A stretch of 64,000 nucleotides of DNA from Ruminococcaceae bacterium KH2T8 (GTDB lineage: Bacteria; Bacillota; Clostridia; Saccharofermentanales; Saccharofermentanaceae), in the NCBI GenBank assembly GCA_900111435.1, contig FOIY01000002.1, positions 372,001 through 436,000 on the forward strand. Direction: 5' to 3'. The notes under the pieces are model-generated. The model had not been told where the DNA came from and did not search any database. It was given only the letters and a program-made list of their open reading frames with translations. Within the stretch, counting starts at the first letter, position 1. The number at the start of each line of letters is the position of its first letter. Made by a program: the position numbers and the translations under genes. Of the stretch, positions 25,817 to 35,400 are shown piece by piece.

Positions 25817-27100
25817 ATGAGCGATTATTCGGTCGACACAAAATGCTTACATTCCGGATGGGTACCCGGAAACGGTGATCCCAGACAGGTTCCGATCTAC
25901 CAGAGCACAACATGGAAGTATTCTACTTCTGAAGATATGGGAAAGCTCTTTGATCTTGAAGCATCCGGTTATTTCTATACAAGACTTCAGAATCCCACAA
26001 ACGATTATGTAGCAGCTAAGCTTTGCGATCTTGAGGGCGGTGTTGCAGGAATGCTCACATGCTCCGGTCAGGCAGCAAACTTCTTCGCAGTATTCAACAT
26101 CTGCGAGGCTGGTGATCACTTCATCGCTTCAGCTAATATCTACGGCGGTACATACAACCTCTTCGGCGTTACATTCAAGAAGATGGGAATCGAGTGTACA
26201 TTCGTAGATCAGAAGCTTCCTTTGGAAGAGCTTCAGAAGTACATCAGACCTAATACAAAGTGCGTATTCGGTGAGACAATCACAAATCCTACTGTTGATG
26301 TTCTTGATATCGAGAAGTTCGCTACTCTTGCACACAACAACGGAATTCCGCTCATCATGGACAATACGTTCGCAACACCTATTAACTGCCGTCCTTTCGA
26401 GTTCGGATGTGATATCGTAACACACTCCACAACAAAGTATATTGACGGTCACGGTTCTTCCGTAGGTGGTGCTATCATCGATTCCGGTAACTTCGATTGG
26501 ATGGCTCATGCCGAGAAGTTCCCCGGTCTTTGCACACCTGATGAGTCTTATCACGGCCTTACGTATGCAACAGCATTCGGTAAGGGTGCTTACATCACAA
26601 AGGCTACAGCTCAGCTCATGAGAGACTTCGGTTCTATCCAGTCTCCTCAGAATGCTTACTACATCCAGCTTGGTCTCGAGTCTCTTGCAGTTCGTATTCC
26701 CAGAGCTTGCGCTAATGCACAGAAGGTTGCTGAGTTCCTTGCATCCGACGACAGGATCGCATGGGTCAAGTATCCCGGACTTATGACTGACTCTCAGTAT
26801 GAGCTCGCTCAGAAGTATTGTCCTAAGGGAACATGCGGCGTAATGTGTTTCGGCGTTAAGGGCGGAAGAGAGGCTTCCATCAAGTTCATGGATTCACTTA
26901 AGTTCGCTACTATCGCTACTCACGTTGCAGACTGTAAGACAATGCTCCTTCATCCTGCATCTCATACTCACAGACAGCTTACAGATGAGCAGCTTGCTGA
27001 GGCGGGAATCCCTGCAGATCTTATTCGTTTCAGTGTTGGACTTGAGGATCCTGACGATATCATCAACGATATCAAGCAGGCTCTTGATAAGATCTCATAA
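25817..27100 (+). CDS. metY: O-acetylhomoserine sulfhydrylase (PLP enzyme)
   Basis: A 427-residue PLP enzyme of the Cys/Met metabolism family. The length and the opening (TKCLHSGW) fit the O-acetylhomoserine aminocarboxypropyltransferase branch, longer than cystathionine gamma-synthase (about 380). The PLP lysine is K207 in STTKYIDGHG and the upstream MDNTFATP motif carries the cofactor-binding Asp. It makes homocysteine from O-acetylhomoserine and sulfide. Codon use is strongly biased, like pckA, indicating high expression. It is monocistronic. Confidence 0.92.
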   Translation: MSDYSVDTKCLHSGWVPGNGDPRQVPIYQSTTWKYSTSEDMGKLFDLEASGYFYTRLQNPTNDYVAAKLCDLEGGVAGMLTCSGQAANFFAVFNICEAGDHFIASANIYGGTYNLFGVTFKKMGIECTFVDQKLPLEELQKYIRPNTKCVFGETITNPTVDVLDIEKFATLAHNNGIPLIMDNTFATPINCRPFEFGCDIVTHSTTKYIDGHGSSVGGAIIDSGNFDWMAHAEKFPGLCTPDESYHGLTYATAFGKGAYITKATAQLMRDFGSIQSPQNAYYIQLGLESLAVRIPRACANAQKVAEFLASDDRIAWVKYPGLMTDSQYELAQKYCPKGTCGVMCFGVKGGREASIKFMDSLKFATIATHVADCKTMLLHPASHTHRQLTDEQLAEAGIPADLIRFSVGLEDPDDIINDIKQALDKIS

Positions 27101-27126
27101 GCGATTTAGATCAATAAAGTAAATTC

Positions 27127-27176
27127 AGACCATAGTATTTATGATATCCTGTCATAGATACTATGGTCTTTCTTAT
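27127..27176 (+). terminator. Terminator after metY
   Basis: AGACCATAGTAT (27127-27138) pairs with ATACTATGGTCT (27158-27169), with an additional inner TATGA/TCATA helix, then TTTCTTATAT. Confidence 0.85.
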
Positions 27177-27729
27177 ATAAGGATATATATATTTGCGATT
27201 CCCCTATCGAACAAAAACGAACATTTATGCTATTTTTGTTCTTTTTGAAGGAAACAGGTGAGAGCTGATCGTATATATAATGATAATACCCAATAATTCA
27301 TAACCTGTTATCAGTATGATCTTAACTAAAGAACATATAAAAACCGTTATTAAAGATCACAGACTATAACATGATGCGTCTCAGCTGATAATAAGTTTGG
27401 ATCGGATCAAAGTATCAATTAGAAAATCATTAATCGTTCCTGAGATGAATTATCCGAATAAGATAAATTAATACATACTGATCCGGACAAATGATCATAA
27501 CTATAAGAATGATTACTTATAAAGAACCGAATCTGATAAACAGATCCAATTGAAACGCCTGTGATCTAAAAACCAATAGAATCCTGATAATTCGCACGTT
27601 TATCATAAAACTATATCTTCTCAATTCACCAAAATTGTAATTATACCGAATTAGTTTTATATAGAATATCCGAATATGGATATATCTTCTGCCTATAACA
27701 TGTCATTGAATGATCTTTTATATCGGATA
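27177..27729. other. Gene-free, AT-rich intergenic stretch
   Basis: About 550 bases between the metY terminator and the 3' end of the vanZ-like gene. It is visibly richer in A and T than its surroundings and every frame is broken by stops; I see no tRNA-like fold, repeat array or strong hairpin. A short plus-strand frame at 27676-27957 lies mostly antisense to the vanZ-like gene and has no ribosome binding site. Confidence 0.6.
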
Positions 27730-28299
27730 TCAATTATCGTCTTCTTCGTATCTGGTCTCGTTCTTACCGAGTCTCTTCAGATACAATGTAAATATCAGTC
27801 TGATTATCAACAGCGTCGGAACGATTCCGATAATATCGATCAGAACATCTTTGATCGATCCGCTGCGTTCCTGAACGAACAACTGATGATACTCATCAAG
27901 GATCGCATACAATGTGCTGACCCAAAGCGATATCAATATATAAACTTCATTATCTGATTTTATGATCTTTATCGTCGATTCCGAGTAAGAAACCTTTTTC
28001 GAAACTTTGTTCGTATTCCTTATAGCAAAGAAAACAAGGATACTCAATACGGAAAACTCAAATACATGAGCCAGTTTCCTGATTACAGTATCATCAAAAG
28101 GAATATACCCGATCTTAGCCTGAGCAGCTAATAATATAGATGCACTTCTGATATGGGATTCATGACCGCTCTCAGCCGATAGATGAAATATCTCGATCAT
28201 CCAGAGTGTAGTCATCAACCACAGCAAAACACACGATATAAGATAATATATCGATATATCTTTTCTGCTCAGCTCTGTATTAAGTCCGGGTGATGGCAT
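27730..28299 (-). CDS. VanZ-like family membrane protein
   Basis: A 189-residue protein with four to five hydrophobic segments. The VanZ signature is present: RKLAHVFEFSVL, then a late LDEYHQLFVQERSGS motif. VanZ confers low-level teicoplanin resistance in enterococci, but most chromosomal homologues have unknown roles. It begins 25 nt after the smpB stop with GAGGA upstream, and is the last gene of a long minus-strand run. Confidence 0.85.
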   Translation of the reverse strand: MPSPGLNTELSRKDISIYYLISCVLLWLMTTLWMIEIFHLSAESGHESHIRSASILLAAQAKIGYIPFDDTVIRKLAHVFEFSVLSILVFFAIRNTNKVSKKVSYSESTIKIIKSDNEVYILISLWVSTLYAILDEYHQLFVQERSGSIKDVLIDIIGIVPTLLIIRLIFTLYLKRLGKNETRYEEDDN

Positions 28300-28324
28300 T
28301 AAGTATTTTCCTCTATCTGGATCA

Positions 28325-28792
28325 TTATCTGTTATTATACTTTATTGCTCTGTCGATGTCGCGTTTTGCCTGCTTTTCAGCCATAACATCACGCTTATCG
28401 TAATTCTTCTTACCACGTGCAAGTCCTATCTCGAACTTTACCTTACCATCCTTGAAATAGCACTTGGTAGGAACAAGCGTAAGACCATCCTGCTTGGTTA
28501 TCGAATAGAGCTTGATAATCTCTTTTTTGTGCATCAGGAGCTTTCTCGAACGCATAGGATCGAGATTGAACCTGTTACCCATCTCATACGGGCTGATATG
28601 TACCCCGATGAGCCAGATCTCACCTTCTTTTACCTGGACATAGCTGTCCTTGAGGTTGACCTTACCCATACGGATACTCTTAACTTCAGTACCGGACAAG
28701 ACGATACCGCATTCGAACTTTTCTTCTATAAAGTAGTCGTGGAAAGCCTTACGGTTCTCGGCGATGACTTTGGTTCCCTTAGATATAGGCAT
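28325..28792 (-). CDS. smpB: SsrA-binding protein
   Basis: A 155-residue cytosolic protein that binds tmRNA and delivers it to stalled ribosomes. Family hallmarks are visible: [13 protein letters not shown] near the N-terminus, GTEVKSIR, and a basic C-terminal tail that enters the ribosome decoding centre. The length is typical. It follows tsaD by 5 nt. No tmRNA gene was found in the window. Confidence 0.96.
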   Translation of the reverse strand: MPISKGTKVIAENRKAFHDYFIEEKFECGIVLSGTEVKSIRMGKVNLKDSYVQVKEGEIWLIGVHISPYEMGNRFNLDPMRSRKLLMHKKEIIKLYSITKQDGLTLVPTKCYFKDGKVKFEIGLARGKKNYDKRDVMAEKQAKRDIDRAIKYNNR

Positions 28793-28797
28793 ACTGA

Positions 28798-29826
28798 TTA
28801 TCCTTTTTCCAACTTAAGTGACGGTACGGCATTAAGATCAAGACCGTGTCGTGTGCCGTTAATATACTCGAAATAGCCCGCGGATGCAATCATTGCGCCA
28901 TTATCCGTACATAATCCCAGCTTGGGATAGTAAAGTTCAAGACCATGCTTCCTGCTCTCTTCGTCAAAAACGGATCGAAGGAATGAGTTGGCGCTTACAC
29001 CTCCTGCAAGGCATATCTTCTTAATTCCTGTCTGCTTTGCAGCCTTCACCGTATTCTTGGCAAGTACGGTAGCAATATGATGCTGATAAGAAGCCGTAAA
29101 ATCACAAAGATCAACGTCTTCACCTTTCATCCTTATACCGTTTATGAGATTAAGTGCTGAAGTCTTGATACCGCTGAATGAAAAATCGAGTGTATCACCC
29201 ATATGAGTAGTAGAGAAGGTGTACTTATTTACGTCTCCTCCCTGTCCTGCTCTGTCCATCTTGGGACCTCCGGGATACCCGAGTCCGATAACTCTCGCGA
29301 TCTTATCTATAGCTTCTCCTGCTGCATCGTCTCTGGTCCTTCCGAGGATCTTAAGGTCACAATAGTCCTTAACTTCAACTATCTGAGTATTGCCGCCGCT
29401 TACGCAGAGACACAGGAACGGAGGCTCGAGATCTTCAAAACAAAGATAATTGGCACAGATATGACCGTGAAGATGATTTACTCCGACCAAAGGCTTTCCC
29501 GAAGCAGCACAAAGACCTTTAGCCGCAGAAAGACCGACGAGCAGAGCACCTACAAGTCCGGGACCGTAAGTAACTGCAACCGCATCTATATCATCGAGGC
29601 TCTTCCCTGACTTATCAAGAGCTTCCTTTATACAGGGATAAACAGCATCGACATGCATCCTGGATGCAAGCTCAGGAACTACGCCACCGTACTGCTCATG
29701 AAAGTCTGCCTGCGAAGCAATGACATTACTAATGATCTCACGACCATTCTTTACGACAGCACAAGCCGTTTCATCGCAAGATGATTCGATTCCGAGTATA
29801 TAGACATCTTTATTAGTATCAGACAT
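28798..29826 (-). CDS. tsaD: tRNA N6-threonylcarbamoyladenosine transferase subunit
   Basis: TsaD transfers the threonylcarbamoyl group to A37 of ANN-decoding tRNAs, with TsaB and TsaE. The 342-residue protein has the GIESSCDET opening, the metal-binding HLHGH motif (family HxxGH) and the [10 protein letters not shown] motif near the C-terminus. The start is ATG at 29826, preceded by AAGGGG; an in-frame upstream codon at 29889 would run into the preceding gene. It starts one base after the preceding stop (TAATATG). TsaB and TsaE are not in this window. Confidence 0.95.
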   Translation of the reverse strand: MSDTNKDVYILGIESSCDETACAVVKNGREIISNVIASQADFHEQYGGVVPELASRMHVDAVYPCIKEALDKSGKSLDDIDAVAVTYGPGLVGALLVGLSAAKGLCAASGKPLVGVNHLHGHICANYLCFEDLEPPFLCLCVSGGNTQIVEVKDYCDLKILGRTRDDAAGEAIDKIARVIGLGYPGGPKMDRAGQGGDVNKYTFSTTHMGDTLDFSFSGIKTSALNLINGIRMKGEDVDLCDFTASYQHHIATVLAKNTVKAAKQTGIKKICLAGGVSANSFLRSVFDEESRKHGLELYYPKLGLCTDNGAMIASAGYFEYINGTRHGLDLNAVPSLKLEKG

Positions 29827-29827
29827 A

Positions 29828-30865
29828 TTATTGCCCCTTGATGAAATAAGACTGAAGATAACGCATGACCGTATCGATATACATGTCATGTCCTACGTTG
29901 AATGACTCCAGATAACCTGCACCGGGTATCATCTGGTATACGGTTATACTGGAATTGAGCCTGTTTCTTTCGTCAACAATCTGAGATATCTTTTCAGCGC
30001 CGATAAACGTATCGTGACCGCCGTAGATGATACAGATCGGTACGGGTAATCTGGAGATCTCAGCTGCAAGATTTACAGAATCCGATACACCTGTAGATAC
30101 CCTGATTGCATAAGGCACGAGGTTTGCGGTAATTACACCGAGGAACTCATTCTGCCTTACTACGGGGCTTATATAATCATCGGAGTTCTTAGCGGGAGAA
30201 TCAAAGATCATGCCCTTTATATAAGACTGGTCAAAGCCTAATGAGATTATGTCATCGGAATAGTTATTAAGCTCTGCCTCCGTAAGTCCCGGCGGCGGAA
30301 GCTGGTCATAAGCCATGACACAGGCTGTCGTTCCTGAACCGATGCCGTAAAGAACTACATCCGTCGTAACGGAGATCATCTTTACCTGAGCTATCGCACC
30401 CAATACATCCTGCCACTCAAGGTAGCCGTAACCTGTGATATCACCTTCGGAGTCGCCTGAATTTCTAAGATCGAACATGAATACGTTATAGTCATTTTCG
30501 AGCCAGAGCTCGACCATATCGATCATGTTGACGCCGAAAGGCAACCTGTTCGATCCCGAATTATGTACGACGATTATAGTAGTTATCGGGTCCTCGCATT
30601 TAAAAAACCAGCCCGAAAGAGTCGTCTGCTCGTCAAATGATTCAAAGCTACATGTTGAATATGAAGGCAGGATATTGGACGGAACATTAGATACCTTACT
30701 CGGCTCGATATTCATGAGATGGTTGGAACTTACTACGGTAAGAACGATACCGAATACGAGGATTACGGCAATGATACTCAAAAACAGAGCACTTCGTACG
30801 ATAAAACGATTTCCTCTGTGAGCGATCTTGTTCTCGAAATCTACTCCTGAGAATCCTTTACTCAT
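29828..30865 (-). CDS. Membrane-anchored alpha/beta hydrolase-like protein
   Basis: A 345-residue protein with a short basic N-terminus, one hydrophobic helix (about 25-48) and an extracytoplasmic alpha/beta-hydrolase-like domain. The expected strand-turn elements appear (VVHNSGSN, FDLRNSGDSEG, late GGHD and GHD segments for the acid and the His). The nucleophile elbow, normally GxSxG, reads IGSGT and is atypical, so catalysis is uncertain. The ATG at 30865 shares one base with the corA-like stop (TGATG). The substrate is unknown. Confidence 0.75.
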   Translation of the reverse strand: MSKGFSGVDFENKIAHRGNRFIVRSALFLSIIAVILVFGIVLTVVSSNHLMNIEPSKVSNVPSNILPSYSTCSFESFDEQTTLSGWFFKCEDPITTIIVVHNSGSNRLPFGVNMIDMVELWLENDYNVFMFDLRNSGDSEGDITGYGYLEWQDVLGAIAQVKMISVTTDVVLYGIGSGTTACVMAYDQLPPPGLTEAELNNYSDDIISLGFDQSYIKGMIFDSPAKNSDDYISPVVRQNEFLGVITANLVPYAIRVSTGVSDSVNLAAEISRLPVPICIIYGGHDTFIGAEKISQIVDERNRLNSSITVYQMIPGAGYLESFNVGHDMYIDTVMRYLQSYFIKGQ

Positions 30866-31842
30866 CAGAGCATCCTCTTCCTCTTGAGGATAACGGCACT
30901 GATGACAAGACTCGCTATGCAACCTGCAAGGAGCATGATAAAAGGAATAGGCTTATCTGCGAATTCCGCATCCCAGGGCATAGGACAGTTCTGACCGAAG
31001 AAACATCCGATAAGGTCAGGCATGGTAAGACAGATCGTAGCAGCTGCTAAGATCTTCATTATGTCGTTAACGTTATTATTGATAATTGAAGCATAAGCAT
31101 CCATCGTACTGCTGACGATCGTGGAATAGATATCAGCCATCTCGTGAGCCTGCTTATACTCGATGACAACATCTTCAAGAAGATCCTCATCCTCGTCATA
31201 GAGCTTGATCGTTCTGCCTCTCATGAGCTTCTCGAGCACCGCTTCGTTGGATTTCAACGATGAAGCGAAGTAAACGAGGGATTTACTCAATTCAAGTAGC
31301 TTGAAGAGCTGATTATTACTGACTTCCTTTGCGAGCTCACTCTCAGCGACCTCCAATGTCTTATCGATGAAGCGCAAGAGTCTCAAGTACTCACGTGCAA
31401 CAGCGTACAGGATCTGAATTGTAAATCTGGTCCTGTAAGGGATATAAAGATCCTTGATCCTGTTATCGATGAAATGATCGAGGATCGGTGTCTGCCTGAG
31501 TGAAACCGTAACTATATGCTTATCAGCAAGTATGATACCCAAAGGAGTAGTCTCATACTTAATGATGTCATTTTCTCTTCTTGTATAAGGAACGTCGATG
31601 ATGACAAGAACAATACCGGTGTCGTCATCAAAGTCGATACGAGGTCTCTCTTCTTCATCCAAAGGATACCTTAAGAACTCCTGAGGTATCTGTATCTCAG
31701 ATTCGACTTTTGCTATCTCTGCTTCTGTGGGTGAATAAAGATTGATCCAGCTGTCATTAACGATCTCTTCGATCTCTGTTACACGATAGATCTGACGATT
31801 GGCAGTATGCTTCTTTTCCTGTGATGAATAGATCTCCAGCAC
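30865..31842 (-). CDS. corA: CorA-family divalent cation transporter, GQN variant
   Basis: The 325-residue protein has the CorA layout: a large N-terminal cytosolic alpha/beta domain, a long helical stalk with many charged residues, and two C-terminal transmembrane helices with a basic tail (KRKRML). The signature GMN after the first helix, which forms the selectivity loop, reads G283-Q284-N285 here. Residues before it (TICLTMPDLIGCFF) align with the usual pore helix. Mg2+ or another divalent ion is the expected substrate, but the altered loop leaves it open. It overlaps the hydrolase gene by one base. Confidence 0.82.
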   Translation of the reverse strand: MLEIYSSQEKKHTANRQIYRVTEIEEIVNDSWINLYSPTEAEIAKVESEIQIPQEFLRYPLDEEERPRIDFDDDTGIVLVIIDVPYTRRENDIIKYETTPLGIILADKHIVTVSLRQTPILDHFIDNRIKDLYIPYRTRFTIQILYAVAREYLRLLRFIDKTLEVAESELAKEVSNNQLFKLLELSKSLVYFASSLKSNEAVLEKLMRGRTIKLYDEDEDLLEDVVIEYKQAHEMADIYSTIVSSTMDAYASIINNNVNDIMKILAAATICLTMPDLIGCFFGQNCPMPWDAEFADKPIPFIMLLAGCIASLVISAVILKRKRML

Positions 31843-31932
31843 GGCTCTGCCTCCCTTCAGATTTCTTCTAAACAGCCAAGATATTTTATCATCAAAAGGC
31901 TCTTATTTCTACCCTTTGATGTCTTTCCAAGA

Positions 31933-32430
31933 TCAGCCTCTGATGCCAGAAGAACCGAATCCGCCGCCTCGATCCGTACCGATACCTGCTACGGAATCAA
32001 CGACATTTAAGGATACATATTCAACCTTGGCAGTTACCATCTGAGCGATCCTGTCGCCCTTTCTGATGAGGTAGGTACCGTGCTTACAGCCTTTATCGTT
32101 CAATGTAAAAGGTGCGTCTTCAGAAGCATCCTCTCTAATTGATGCATTATAGATAATGACATTAACCTCATCCCTGTATCCGCAATCGATCGTTCCGGGA
32201 GTGTTGGGTACGCGAAGAGGAGTCTTAAAAGAGATACCGCTCCTGGGTCTGATCTGAACTTCATAGCCGTAAGGAATAGCCATCTTAAGTCCCGTAGGTA
32301 CGAGAACGCTTTCGCCGGGTCTTACGATGATATCTGCACAGCTGTAAAGATCCATGCCCGCATCGCCGTCGTTAGCATACTTGGGAAGAACTGCTTCTTC
32401 TCTGCACTTTTCTATCATTATCTCAGTCAT
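31933..32430 (-). CDS. dut: dUTP diphosphatase
   Basis: A 165-residue trimeric-type dUTPase that hydrolyses dUTP to dUMP, keeping uracil out of DNA. All five family motifs can be followed: DAGMDLYS, RPRSGIS, the GTIDCGYRDE segment with the catalytic Asp, the KGDRIAQM segment, and a C-terminal RGGGFGSSG arm. The ATG at 32430 has AAAGGAG 6 nt upstream; an earlier in-frame ATG at 32460 falls within the preceding gene and is rejected. Confidence 0.95.
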   Translation of the reverse strand: MTEIMIEKCREEAVLPKYANDGDAGMDLYSCADIIVRPGESVLVPTGLKMAIPYGYEVQIRPRSGISFKTPLRVPNTPGTIDCGYRDEVNVIIYNASIREDASEDAPFTLNDKGCKHGTYLIRKGDRIAQMVTAKVEYVSLNVVDSVAGIGTDRGGGFGSSGIRG

Positions 32431-32441
32431 ATCGATCTCCT

Positions 32442-34796
32442 TTATACCTCTGTAAAGCACTGGATAACGTTATATCCGCGGGAGGCTATCTGTTCTATAT
32501 CAGTTTCATCATAGTTAAATTTCGAAGGACCGTAGATAGCTGATGTATGATCAAGAGGCCTTGTGATAACACGGCACTCCTTCTCACCTTCACCCTGATC
32601 CAAAGTAAATACATCGCGATCAAGACACATCCTGCAACTCTGCTTATTATTACCGATGGCGCAGAAGTCGGACTGCATCCAGGGAATAAAACCGCCTCCG
32701 TGAACGAGGAGCGAAAGCTCGGGCGTACTGACATTATCCGAAATGATGTCGCCTGCAGCGTCGGGATCGACCTCATAAGAAACTGTAATGCCGTCAGCCT
32801 TATCCTTAAGAAGAGCAAAAGTCGAAGCATTATAGACATTACATCCTGCCGAAAGATAATGCTTGAGTCCGAGTTCAGAGTAGATATCGTCGTCGGATAA
32901 CGGATCACAGTCAATAACAGCATCAAAACAGTCACCGAGGGCGTTCTTTAAAGCTCTTAATGTGTCTGTAAATCTGTCAGAAGACGGATCATGGATAAGA
33001 TCAGGCATGACTGCTACGAGCTTTGTATCATTTGACTTTATGAAATCTACGATCGACTCCCTGAACTTCTTAAAAGTCAGATCATAGATCGAGAATGCAT
33101 ACATATCGGCATCTCTTCTGAGATCACCTCTTACGGTACTGAAAGACGGGAAATAATAAAGCGTCTTTATCTCACCGTAATGCGGTTCAGAAGCAGTTTC
33201 GTTGTCATCACCGAACATATCATAGACCGAACCGATATTATGAGAAGATTCATAATCGATCTCGGCGATAAGGTGCTCGATCAGCTGCCTTCTTAAGTCA
33301 TTAATAAGACTTATCGGACAGGATACGTCTAAAGATCCGTGAACGACAAAGAACTCATTAACGGAGAAAGGCGTATCTCCGGTCTTTCTCATCTGCTTTT
33401 CTATCCTGTCAAAATCAAGGGGCGCGCCCTCATAATCGGATGGAATATCGCAGTCAGTCTCGGCGAATACACCTGCGAAGACACCGTCACAGACCTTGGC
33501 ATTAGCCTTTAGGATACCTGATTCGGAGCTATCGAAAGAGATATCTATCTCAGTCCTTCTCTTCTCGCCCTTGGAGCCGACAAAATCATGGCTCATAAGG
33601 AAGACGGGAAGATCGCTGCCGAGCTTCTTTATCATATCTGGATGAAGGCCCTTAAGTGTTACGCTTCCGGGAGCTTCATGAACTTTTCCCACCGGGAATG
33701 AAGCGATCTCCTCACCCTTATCTCTGATCGAAATATAATCGCCCTTGGATGGAATAAGAGAACCGTTGGCTGATCTTACGGTGATCGTACCCTTCTTAGG
33801 GTCACTGGACGAAAGCTTTCCGATACGAAGACCATACTTACCTACGAATTCTCCCGAAAGAAGATCTGAAGGCTTCTTACCGCCTAAGGACTGTGAAGTA
33901 AAGCTGCCGCCTCGGTTGAAACTAACGAGAAGGCTGTCATTAACGCTCTTAACGAGCTCTTCATCAAGGATATTGTCGTAATACGCATCAATAAGAACGC
34001 GATAAGCATGAACTGCCGCAGAGACATATGCTTCATCTCTCATTCGACCTTCGATCTTTAAGGACGCGATACCTGAAGAAAGAAGCTCCGTAAGATAAGG
34101 GATAACACAGCGATCCTTGGGCGACAGCAGATGTCCTTTACGAAGCTTTTGAGGCTCACCTACATTAGATGAGAGAAGTGTATACTCCTGTCTGCAGGGC
34201 TGAGCACAAAGGCCTCTGTTACCGCTTCTCGTACCGCTCTTATTCATAGAACTGAAGAGGCAAAGACCCGAATAGCAGACACATACAGCTCCGTGGGCAA
34301 ACACTTCGAGTTCAATCCCATGTCTTGCAGCTATCCTGACTCTGGATCTGATCTCATCAAGAGTCAGCTCACGAGGCATAACTACTCTCTCGAATCCCAT
34401 TTCGGACAGAGAAGCAAATTCATTTATCGAATAGACATTCATCTGTGTGCTTGCATGAAGAGGGATCTGCGGATACTTATTATGTATCTCCGAAGCAAGT
34501 CCCAGGTCCTGAACAAGGATAGCATCCACACTGCAGTTATATGCATCACATGCAAGCTCGCATGCTTCATTTATCTCGTCATCATTTATAAGAGTATTGA
34601 GAGTCAGGTATACTCGTGTACTCCTTCTGTGGGCATATACGCAACCTTCTCGCAGGTCATCGAGCGTAAGGTTATCCGCATTGATCCTTGCGTTATAAAG
34701 ATTAACACCGCAATATACGGCATCAGCGCCGTTATCTACAGCCGCTTTGAGTATCGGGAGAGATCCCGCAGGAGCTAATAATTCTACTCTGTTCAT
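32442..34796 (-). CDS. Peptidase U32-family protein (RlhA-like)
   Basis: A large U32 protein of about 784 residues. The N-terminal half is the U32 barrel, beginning ELLAPAGS and holding the signature region EVFAHGAVCVCYSGLC followed by CAQPCRQEY, whose cysteines may hold an iron-sulfur cluster. The C-terminal half matches the DUF3656-type extension and a second barrel. In E. coli the homologous RlhA hydroxylates C2501 of 23S rRNA, so an RNA-modifying role is likelier than proteolysis. The start is ATG 34796 or the in-frame GTG at 34805; the former matches family N-termini better. Confidence 0.88.
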   Translation of the reverse strand: MNRVELLAPAGSLPILKAAVDNGADAVYCGVNLYNARINADNLTLDDLREGCVYAHRRSTRVYLTLNTLINDDEINEACELACDAYNCSVDAILVQDLGLASEIHNKYPQIPLHASTQMNVYSINEFASLSEMGFERVVMPRELTLDEIRSRVRIAARHGIELEVFAHGAVCVCYSGLCLFSSMNKSGTRSGNRGLCAQPCRQEYTLLSSNVGEPQKLRKGHLLSPKDRCVIPYLTELLSSGIASLKIEGRMRDEAYVSAAVHAYRVLIDAYYDNILDEELVKSVNDSLLVSFNRGGSFTSQSLGGKKPSDLLSGEFVGKYGLRIGKLSSSDPKKGTITVRSANGSLIPSKGDYISIRDKGEEIASFPVGKVHEAPGSVTLKGLHPDMIKKLGSDLPVFLMSHDFVGSKGEKRRTEIDISFDSSESGILKANAKVCDGVFAGVFAETDCDIPSDYEGAPLDFDRIEKQMRKTGDTPFSVNEFFVVHGSLDVSCPISLINDLRRQLIEHLIAEIDYESSHNIGSVYDMFGDDNETASEPHYGEIKTLYYFPSFSTVRGDLRRDADMYAFSIYDLTFKKFRESIVDFIKSNDTKLVAVMPDLIHDPSSDRFTDTLRALKNALGDCFDAVIDCDPLSDDDIYSELGLKHYLSAGCNVYNASTFALLKDKADGITVSYEVDPDAAGDIISDNVSTPELSLLVHGGGFIPWMQSDFCAIGNNKQSCRMCLDRDVFTLDQGEGEKECRVITRPLDHTSAIYGPSKFNYDETDIEQIASRGYNVIQCFTEV

Positions 34797-34801
34797 CAGG
34801 A

Positions 34802-35365
34802 TCACTTACCTTCCTTCTTCTCATTGCTCTCAGAAGCGAGCTGCTCCATAGGTGTAGGCTCAGATACATGTGCCTGCTCCTCGAGAGAGAGCTTCTGCTG
34901 AAGATACATGAGCTCGGTCTTCATATTGCTGTTCTCGTCCTGAAGCGTTATAAGTCTGTCACATGCATCAAGAAGAGCGAGTGTCGTTACCTTACTTGTA
35001 GTGAGATAAGGATTATTCTCCTTAGCCTGATTAAGGATAGAATTTACTGTTGAAGCGATCCTTCTGATCCTGGCTTCACTCATATCATCGGTACTTCCGA
35101 GAAGATAGTTATGGCCTGCGATCTCGACAGATACACGCTTGGGCATATCGTCGTTCTTGGGTCTGGAGAGATTCTTTCGAGCTTCGATCTTCTCATCCAG
35201 TGTCTGCTTCGGCTTATCTTCCGTCAGATCCCTGCTCATGCTCGGACCCTTATAACGCTGTTCATACGTAGTCATCAGCGGCATCTCATCCTTGACGAGG
35301 CGTCTTTTCCTTGACGAGGAATCCGAATATTTCTGAAACATGTTGCTGGTATTGCTCTTCTTCAT
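34802..35365 (-). CDS. zapA: ZapA-like cell division protein with N-terminal extension
   Basis: The C-terminal 110 residues match ZapA: KRVSVEIAGHNYLLGS followed by a helical segment with LALLDACDRL and a coiled coil to about residue 165. ZapA binds and bundles FtsZ at midcell. The N-terminal 75 residues are polar, basic and apparently disordered, and are not part of the usual 90-residue ZapA. The family assignment is good; the extension is unexplained. It lies between rsmA and the U32 gene with short gaps. Confidence 0.8.
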   Translation of the reverse strand: MKKSNTSNMFQKYSDSSSRKRRLVKDEMPLMTTYEQRYKGPSMSRDLTEDKPKQTLDEKIEARKNLSRPKNDDMPKRVSVEIAGHNYLLGSTDDMSEARIRRIASTVNSILNQAKENNPYLTTSKVTTLALLDACDRLITLQDENSNMKTELMYLQQKLSLEEQAHVSEPTPMEQLASESNEKKEGK

Positions 35366-35400
35366 AGGACCTGACCTTATACCTTATAAGAATATTAACA

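Noticed and set aside
27676-27957. 93-codon plus-strand frame overlapping the vanZ-like gene
   Set aside because: No ribosome binding site, and most of it is antisense to a recognisable VanZ-family coding sequence.
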